A stretch of 64,000 nucleotides of DNA from Candidatus Calescibacterium sp. (GTDB lineage Bacteria > DRYD01), in assembly GCA_025057615.1 (NCBI GenBank), contig JANXBF010000002.1, forward strand, positions 17,937 to 81,936, given 5' to 3'. Both the position numbers and the translations under genes were made by a program. The notes beneath the pieces are model-generated. The model had not been told where the DNA came from. It searched no databases and saw only the letters and a program-made list of their open reading frames with translations. Shown piece after piece: positions 58,677 to 64,000 of the stretch; position 1 is the stretch's first letter, and every line of letters begins with the position of its first letter.

Positions 58677-59324
58677 ATGTCAGGTATAAATCCAAATGAT
58701 ATGGTTAATAGGCTTACTCAACAGGGAGCAAAGCAGACGGCTTCCACTTTTGGAGCTATGTCTAAGAAAACAGATGACAAACAAAAGTTAGAGAAACAAT
58801 CTTATGATATTAATAAACAGTATCAAATATTAGATAAACACAGTCAAACCAAGGAACTAGAGCAAAATGCTAAACATTCTGGATTAATTTCACAAAGCCT
58901 GACAAATAAAGAACTGGAAGAAGAATCTGTAATGTTTGATGAAGAGTTTTTAATAGAAGAAGGAGCTAAAGAACAAGGATTGTTGACAACTAAACAAGAT
59001 GTTAGTCTTGAAGAAAATGAGGAAATAGGAATCCAAACTCTTTCTTCAACTGCCGATAAAGAAAAAAGAATCTTTAACGAATTAGCCAGTAAAGTTGGAG
59101 TCTCTGCAGAAGAAATAGAATTGGCAGCCAGGCAGGAAGTGGAGAACCAATTAGCGACAAACAAGAATGAAATGAACCAACTTAAGTTTCCAACAGAAAC
59201 TTCTTATATTGAAACTGAGATATATCAAGATACTAAACCTGCAGGAACTGAAATAAAAGAAGGCAAATTAATAATACTAGATAATAATCCTATAGATATA
59301 GAAATTGCTGAAAAAGAATTTTAA
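58677..59324 (+). CDS. Highly charged, probably disordered protein
   Basis: 215 aa from the ATG at 58677, chosen because GGGAGGAAAT lies seven bases ahead; the track TTG at 58644 has no SD. It is rich in Glu, Lys, Gln and Ser with no hydrophobic core until about 130 (KEKRIFNELASKVGVSAEEIELAARQEVENQL), which may form a small helical hairpin. No family recognised. It has its own promoter region and precedes the Hsp100 gene by 56 bases, so a stress-linked role is possible but not shown. Confidence 0.7.
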   Translation: MSGINPNDMVNRLTQQGAKQTASTFGAMSKKTDDKQKLEKQSYDINKQYQILDKHSQTKELEQNAKHSGLISQSLTNKELEEESVMFDEEFLIEEGAKEQGLLTTKQDVSLEENEEIGIQTLSSTADKEKRIFNELASKVGVSAEEIELAARQEVENQLATNKNEMNQLKFPTETSYIETEIYQDTKPAGTEIKEGKLIILDNNPIDIEIAEKEF

Positions 59325-59380
59325 AATCGATAAATTAAAACTACAGAAAAATTTTCGATTGAATATTGTAAAAAATTACA

Positions 59381-61774
59381 ATGGATTTGAGTAAAGTTAC
59401 CAAAAGCGTCCAAGAAGCCATATATAGAGCACAAAAGTATCTTGAAAAATTCAAAAACAATCAACTTGATGTAGAACATTTGTTTCTCGCTTTTCTGGAA
59501 GATGAGTATAATATTTTACAGAAAATATTTCCTAAATTGGGAATAAATATTCCCAATTTTAAAAGCCAACTGGTAAATAATATAGAATCTAAACCAAAGG
59601 TTTCATATATTTCAAATCAAATATATATAACTCCTAGATTGAATGATATTTTAATTTTAGCAGATAAAAATAGGGAATTTCTTAAAGATGAATATATTGC
59701 TACTGAACATATAGTATTGGCAATATTGGAGGAGGGTAATAGCTTTACAGCAAAAATTCTAAGAAGTTATAATGTTGATAAAGAATCTTTTCTAAATGTT
59801 TTAAAAGAAGTGAGAGGAGGACATAGGGTGGACAGTGTAACAGCAGAAGAAAAGTATCAGAGTTTGAATAAATATGGAATAGATTTGAATGACCTTGCCA
59901 AAAAAGGTAAACTTGATCCAGTAGTTGGTAGAGAAAAAGAGATACAGAAATGTGTAGAAGTTTTGTCCAGGAGAACTAAAAACAATCCTGTTTTGATAGG
60001 TGATCCCGGTGTTGGTAAAACTGCAATTGTAGAAGGCCTAGCTCAAAAAATTGTAAATAATGATGTTCCTGAAAATCTGAGAAACAAGAGGATAATAAAG
60101 ATAGATTTAACAAGAATGTTAGCGGGTGCTAAATATAGAGGAGAATTTGAAGAAAGATTAAAAGCTGTTTTGGATGAAGTTAAGTCTTCAAAGGATGTCA
60201 TAATATTTATAGATGAGATTCATACTGTTGTCGGAGCTGGAGCTGCTGAAGGTGCCATCGATGCTTCTAATATCTTGAAACCTGATTTGGCAAGAGGAGA
60301 AATCCAAATGATAGGTGCAACCACTATAGATGAATATAGAAAATATATAGAAAAAGACGCTGCTTTGGAAAGAAGATTCCAACCAATATTGGTAGAGGAA
60401 CCTTCATTGGAAAAGACTATTGAAATATTGAAAGGTTTAAGACCTAAATATGAGGATTACCATAAAGTGAAGATAACTGATGATGCTATTACTGCTGCAG
60501 CTTCACTTTCCCAAAAATACATAACCAATAGGTTTTTACCTGATAAGGCAATAGATTTAATAGATCAGTCCTGTGCAAAGATAAGGACTTTATATCAACA
60601 CGTTCCCAATATTTTGAAGGATTTTGAAAAAAAGATGAAAGAATTGAATGAAAAAATAAATTACTATGTTTATAATTCTATGTACCAGGAAGCTGCAGAA
60701 GCTCAGGTTGAACTAAAAAAGCTACAAAAACAATATGATGAAGAATATGAAAAATTTAAAAAGCAGTATCCTCTCAAAAGTGTTGTTGATAAGGAGATTG
60801 TTGCCTTGGTTGTCTCTGAGTTAACGGGTGTACCAGTCTCCTCTCTTACTCAAGATGAAAAACAAAAATTAATTAATTTGGAAGAAATAATTCATAATAG
60901 GTTAATTGATCAGGAAGAAGCTGTATACAGTGTTTCTGAAGCTATAAGAAGAGCAAGAGTTGGTCTAAAAGATCCCAACAGGCCTATTGCTGTTTTTTTG
61001 TTTTTGGGTCCAACTGGTGTGGGGAAAACAGAGACTGCTAAAACGTTGGCAGAGGCACTCTTTGGATCTGAAAATATGTTGATAAGATTTGATATGACAG
61101 AATATATGGAAAAGCACGAAGTTTCAAAACTTATAGGTGCTCCACCAGGATATGTGGGATATGAAGAAGCTGGGCAATTGACGGAAAGTGTCAGAAGGAA
61201 ACCATTTTCTGTATTGCTTTTTGATGAAATAGAAAAGGCACACCCACAAGTTTTTGATATATTTTTGCAGGTTTTTGATGATGGTAGATTAACTGATAGT
61301 CACGGTAAAACTGCCGATTTTAAAAATACAATAATAATAATGACCTCCAATATTGCAAGTGATGTCATACGAGAATTGAGTGAAAGGAATGTCAGTTACC
61401 AAAATATAAAAGAAGAAGTATTAAGGATTCTTGAGAAAAGATTAAAACCAGAATTTTTGAACAGAATAGATGAAATTATCGTATTTAGACCTTTGCAAAA
61501 GGAACATGTAGATAAAATACTGGATATAATGCTCACAAAACTCAATGAAAAACTGTCTTCTAGGAATATTAGAATTGAGTTGACTGAAAATTTAAAGCAA
61601 TATTTGTTAGACAACGGTTATTCTCCTGTCTATGGAGCAAGAAATATTAAAAGAGTATTTACAAAAGTAGTTGAGAGTGCTGTATCAAACTTTATTCTCC
61701 AGGATAAAATAAAAGATAACATGGTTGTTAAATTGGATGTAAATGATGGTAAGATAGAGATAATCGATAATTAA
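59381..61774 (+). CDS. clpB: Hsp100 AAA+ ATPase, ClpB-like with a short middle domain
   Basis: 797 aa. Two N-terminal Clp repeats ([30 protein letters not shown] and [14 protein letters not shown]), D1 with [15 protein letters not shown] (about 206) and [12 protein letters not shown], a short coiled middle segment ([42 protein letters not shown], about 408-465), and D2 with [15 protein letters not shown] (about 542) and [11 protein letters not shown]. The middle domain is ClpC-sized, not the 120-residue ClpB type, yet the tripeptide (I/L/V)GF ClpP-docking loop is absent after IIIMTSN. Hence disaggregase rather than protease partner is inferred. No SD before the ATG. Confidence 0.9.
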   Translation: MDLSKVTKSVQEAIYRAQKYLEKFKNNQLDVEHLFLAFLEDEYNILQKIFPKLGINIPNFKSQLVNNIESKPKVSYISNQIYITPRLNDILILADKNREFLKDEYIATEHIVLAILEEGNSFTAKILRSYNVDKESFLNVLKEVRGGHRVDSVTAEEKYQSLNKYGIDLNDLAKKGKLDPVVGREKEIQKCVEVLSRRTKNNPVLIGDPGVGKTAIVEGLAQKIVNNDVPENLRNKRIIKIDLTRMLAGAKYRGEFEERLKAVLDEVKSSKDVIIFIDEIHTVVGAGAAEGAIDASNILKPDLARGEIQMIGATTIDEYRKYIEKDAALERRFQPILVEEPSLEKTIEILKGLRPKYEDYHKVKITDDAITAAASLSQKYITNRFLPDKAIDLIDQSCAKIRTLYQHVPNILKDFEKKMKELNEKINYYVYNSMYQEAAEAQVELKKLQKQYDEEYEKFKKQYPLKSVVDKEIVALVVSELTGVPVSSLTQDEKQKLINLEEIIHNRLIDQEEAVYSVSEAIRRARVGLKDPNRPIAVFLFLGPTGVGKTETAKTLAEALFGSENMLIRFDMTEYMEKHEVSKLIGAPPGYVGYEEAGQLTESVRRKPFSVLLFDEIEKAHPQVFDIFLQVFDDGRLTDSHGKTADFKNTIIIMTSNIASDVIRELSERNVSYQNIKEEVLRILEKRLKPEFLNRIDEIIVFRPLQKEHVDKILDIMLTKLNEKLSSRNIRIELTENLKQYLLDNGYSPVYGARNIKRVFTKVVESAVSNFILQDKIKDNMVVKLDVNDGKIEIIDN

Positions 61775-62017
61775 GTAAGATTGTATTTAGTAAGGTTTTC
61801 TATGTTTAAGTCTTTGGGTTCGAGAATTGTTTATTAAAAATTAAAAAACAAAATTTTGCTACTAATTTTTACATTTTTTACATTTTTACATTTATAGTCT
61901 AACTTAATGAAAAGTGTGTGGACAAGTTTATATAATTGTATTTTTCGAGAGGAGGTTATTATAATACAATAGAATCATTAAATTAAGTGATACAGTAGAA
62001 AATTATGGAGGTATTTA
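61775..62017. promoter_or_regulatory. Intergenic region with pgk promoter candidate
   Basis: 243 bp without a gene. TTTTTACATTTTTTACATTTTTACATTTA (61865-61893) is a run of TTTACA-like units related to the motif at 12402 and 58571. TTGTAT (61936) with an 18-bp spacer and TATAAT (61960-61965) is a plausible promoter giving a leader of about 45 nt before the pgk SD (GGAGG). No hairpin terminator for the Hsp100 gene was seen. Confidence 0.4.
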
Positions 62018-63169
62018 ATGCTTAAGCTGAGTTATGTTGACCAAAATCTCGAAGATATAAGAAATAAAAGGGTAATCTTAAGGGTGGATTATAATGTTCC
62101 TATTGAAAATGGTGAAGTTAAGGATGACACAAGGATATTACAAAGTAAACGAACTATAGATTTTTTGCTTGGTCTTAACTGTGATATAATTTTGTTGACT
62201 CACCTTGGAAGACCAAAAACTGATGAAGATAGGAAGAAATACACTACCAGAAGTATATTGAACCACTTGAACGGTAAGAAATTGTTTAATATTAATGTTG
62301 ATTTTATTGATAATTTTGAAAAAGAAATATATTACAAAGGTGGAAAAATATATTTATTTGAGAATGTTAGATTTTTTGATGGTGAGACTAAAAATTCTCT
62401 CGATTTAGCAAAAAATTTTTCAAAATATGGTGATGTTTTTGTTAATGATGCGTTTAGTTCTTTACATAGGGTTCATTCTTCTGTGGCTGGTATAAGTAAT
62501 TTTCTGCCTACTTATTTCGGTTTCCTTGTTAAGAGCGAAATAGAGAATTTAAGTAAGTTTTTCAATCCTGTAAGTCCTTTCACAGTTATTCTCGGTGGTG
62601 CAAAAATATCTGATAAATTGGGATTAATAAAAAAAATAAAAGCTGATAATGTGATAATTTGCGGTGCCATGGCCTTGACTATATACAAAAAAATGGGAAA
62701 GAATATAGGAAGATCTCTTTTCGAAGATGTTGATGTAAGTGGTTTGATTGATAATCCACGGGTTATTTTGCCGGATACCTTTGTTGTCGTTGATGAAAAA
62801 TTTGAAAAACAATCAGTAAGAACCATAGATGACATAGGTGATATGGTTGTTGTTGATACTGTTATAAGTGACAAGATTTTATCTATCATAAAGGGATCCA
62901 AGATGGTTTTTTGGAATGGTCCTGTTGGTATTTTCGAAAAAGGTTTTAAAGATGGTTCATTAAGTATTTTACAAGCTCTGGCTCAAACAAACGGATTCAG
63001 AGCTGTTGGAGGAGGAGATACTGTTAGATTTATTAATGCTGTTTTAGGTGCTGATTACTCAAGGAATGTTGATTTTGTTTCTACGGGAGGAGGTGCTACT
63101 TTAGAATTTCTTGAAAAAGAAACTCTTGATGCTATAGAATACATAAATCAGAATGTTGCGAGGAGGTAA
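62018..63169 (+). CDS. pgk: Phosphoglycerate kinase
   Basis: 383 aa, slightly below the usual 390-400. It makes ATP from 1,3-bisphosphoglycerate in glycolysis. Visible: KRVILRVDYNVPIENGEVKDDTRI (substrate Arg/Asp), ILLTHLGRPKTD, DVFVNDAFSSLHRVHSSV, FTVILGGAKISDKLGLIKKI, VFWNGPVGIFE and RAVGGGDTVRF with FVSTGGGATLEFLE (ATP site). ATGGAGG is eight bases ahead of the ATG. Thioredoxin follows six bases after the stop. Confidence 0.97.
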   Translation: MLKLSYVDQNLEDIRNKRVILRVDYNVPIENGEVKDDTRILQSKRTIDFLLGLNCDIILLTHLGRPKTDEDRKKYTTRSILNHLNGKKLFNINVDFIDNFEKEIYYKGGKIYLFENVRFFDGETKNSLDLAKNFSKYGDVFVNDAFSSLHRVHSSVAGISNFLPTYFGFLVKSEIENLSKFFNPVSPFTVILGGAKISDKLGLIKKIKADNVIICGAMALTIYKKMGKNIGRSLFEDVDVSGLIDNPRVILPDTFVVVDEKFEKQSVRTIDDIGDMVVVDTVISDKILSIIKGSKMVFWNGPVGIFEKGFKDGSLSILQALAQTNGFRAVGGGDTVRFINAVLGADYSRNVDFVSTGGGATLEFLEKETLDAIEYINQNVARR

Positions 63170-63175
63170 ATGATT

Positions 63176-63496
63176 ATGACAATTATATATGCTGATCAAC
63201 ATACATTTGATAAAGAAGTTTTGAATAGTTCTATTCCTGTTTTGGTTGATTTTTGGGCTCCATGGTGTATGCCTTGCAAGATGCTTGAACCCATATTTGA
63301 GGAAGTTTCCAAGGAATACCAAGGAAGAATTAAATTCGTAAAAGTTAATACTGATGAAAATGTTGATGTTGCTCAAAGATATTACATTACTGGAATACCA
63401 ACTTTAATGTTTTTTAAAGATGGTAGGCCGGTTAATACTATAGTGGGTTTTGTTTCCAAAAAAGAGTTGACGAAATTTATCGAGGAAAACATGTAA
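63176..63496 (+). CDS. trxA: Thioredoxin (CMPC active site)
   Basis: 106 aa from the ATG at 63176, nine bases after AGGAGG; the track ATG at 63170 is only three bases from it. The thioredoxin fold is complete: VLVDFWAPWCMPCKMLEPIFEEVSKEY, KVNTDENVDVAQRYYITGIPTLMFFKDG (cis-Pro) and FVSKKELTKFI. The active site is WCMPC rather than the common WCGPC, which may shift the redox potential. It is coupled to pgk. Confidence 0.93.
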   Translation: MTIIYADQHTFDKEVLNSSIPVLVDFWAPWCMPCKMLEPIFEEVSKEYQGRIKFVKVNTDENVDVAQRYYITGIPTLMFFKDGRPVNTIVGFVSKKELTKFIEENM

Positions 63497-63593
63497 TATA
63501 TAGATTTTTTTGTAAGATCAGTAAAGCATAATAGTATCCCCTTAGCATGATATTACATCCGAAATAATGATCACAGAAACAAAAAATATTTTT

Positions 63594-64000
63594 TCACATT
63601 TCTATTATATTTAGTTTAGGGTAGAGTTTTTCTACTTCTTTTTTTATACTCTTTGTATCCAATGTATTTTTCATAAGCTCCGCATTAAATGAATTAACTA
63701 CGATTGAATATTTTTGTGGCTTGTTTTTAACAAAAATTTTATATTCTTTCATTATTTTAGATATAGATTCATAATCTATTATTATTTTACCCAGGTTTTC
63801 AATAACATAAGTTTCGGATTGTTGTAAGTGATTTATGTTAGATTTATTCAATGATGATAATAGGTTTATTTGTTTGCTTATGAACATTTCTTTGTTAAAT
63901 ATAGGTATTTCAAACATTTCTACTATTCCTATTATTGTATCTATTATTTTTTTGGGATTTGTTGAGAATGTTGGTCCTATGATAAAAAATATTTCACTGG
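63594..64000 (-). CDS. Unrecognised protein, 5' part beyond window
   Basis: The frame of the 107-aa track ORF stays open to the right edge, giving at least 135 codons (reading EIFFIIGPTFSTNPKKIIDTIIGIVEMFEIPIFNKEMF before the listed Met), so the true start is outside. The sequence is mixed alpha/beta, with NKPQKYSIVVNSFNAELMKNTLDTKSIKKEVEKLYPKLNIIEM at the C-terminus, and no motif I recognise. The 97 bases between it and trxA hold nothing clear. Confidence 0.6.
   Translation of the reverse strand, partial: SEIFFIIGPTFSTNPKKIIDTIIGIVEMFEIPIFNKEMFISKQINLLSSLNKSNINHLQQSETYVIENLGKIIIDYESISKIMKEYKIFVKNKPQKYSIVVNSFNAELMKNTLDTKSIKKEVEKLYPKLNIIEM

Noticed and set aside
62512-62901. 129-aa minus-strand ORF inside pgk
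   Set aside because: Shadow of pgk; contains no supported features.
1-64000. CRISPR arrays, insertion sequences, prophage genes, integrases, rRNA
   Set aside because: No regular spaced repeats, transposase or integrase motifs, terminal inverted repeats or rRNA-like sequence were seen.

Overview
The window is 64 kb of an AT-rich (roughly 30% GC by eye), gene-dense bacterial chromosome. Genes overlap by a few bases in long co-directional runs, and there are no insertion sequences, CRISPR arrays or rRNA genes. The lineage cannot be named from the sequence. Apolipoprotein N-acyltransferase, PilT and prepilin-like genes suggest a diderm (Gram-negative type) envelope. A family-4 [4Fe-4S] uracil-DNA glycosylase, a PerR/Fur regulator, a tryptophanase/tyrosine phenol-lyase family enzyme, two class-III aminotransferases and a glycine dehydrogenase subunit fit an anaerobic or microaerophilic, possibly thermophilic, amino-acid-using bacterium with a Nuo-type complex I. 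All four tRNAs sit 9-12 nt upstream of a protein start codon.

Layout. 1-0.85 kb: 3' part of an M32 carboxypeptidase (minus). 1-20 kb (plus): degenerate HPRT-like protein, stand-alone 5'-3' exonuclease, tRNA-Ser, helical-repeat protein, pth, aminotransferase, tRNA-Thr, pilT, rpmB, rplU, tRNA-His, second aminotransferase, exported protein, gcvPB, lnt, clostripain-family peptidase, asd, dxr, NERD protein, smpB, phosphate transporter with its DUF47 partner, and a Gly/Ala-rich protein followed by what looks like a decayed copy of itself. 20-29.6 kb (plus): tRNA-Pro, a tightly packed run (unknown protein, ABC ATPase, acyl-CoA synthetase, leuS, histidine kinase, beta-eliminating lyase), then an HD-GYP gene. 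29.6-35.5 kb (minus): one operon read as metal permease, grpE, dnaK, dnaJ, PduO-type adenosyltransferase, Fur/PerR, RsbW-like ATPase. 35.6-38 kb (plus): nuoJ, nuoK, fmt, udg.

38-40.6 kb is a decayed pocket: a pilus-associated (PilX-like) gene split into four fragments by three shifts in the same direction, an intact pseudopilin, and a dead MNT-type nucleotidyltransferase on the minus strand. 40.6-49.1 kb: UPF0173 hydrolase (minus), then sugar-binding protein, small zinc ribbon, rimO, trpS, CheY-like regulator, exported protein, PhoB-like regulator, a kinase-like protein lacking the phospho-acceptor His, and csaB. 49.1-58.4 kb (minus): pnp, nuclease, three TPR-type genes (one large, two overlapping), nuoL. 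58.6-63.5 kb (plus): charged disordered protein, Hsp100 ATPase, pgk, thioredoxin. The right edge cuts an unrecognised minus-strand gene.

Most of the window is housekeeping. The points most worth a second look are the tRNA-mRNA junction pattern, the kinase without its histidine beside an OmpR-type regulator, the Hsp100 protein with a ClpC-sized middle domain but no visible ClpP loop, the in-frame three-codon upstream ORF of nuoJ, and the decayed pilus/MNT pocket. I found no clear, wholly new multi-gene defence or mobile system.
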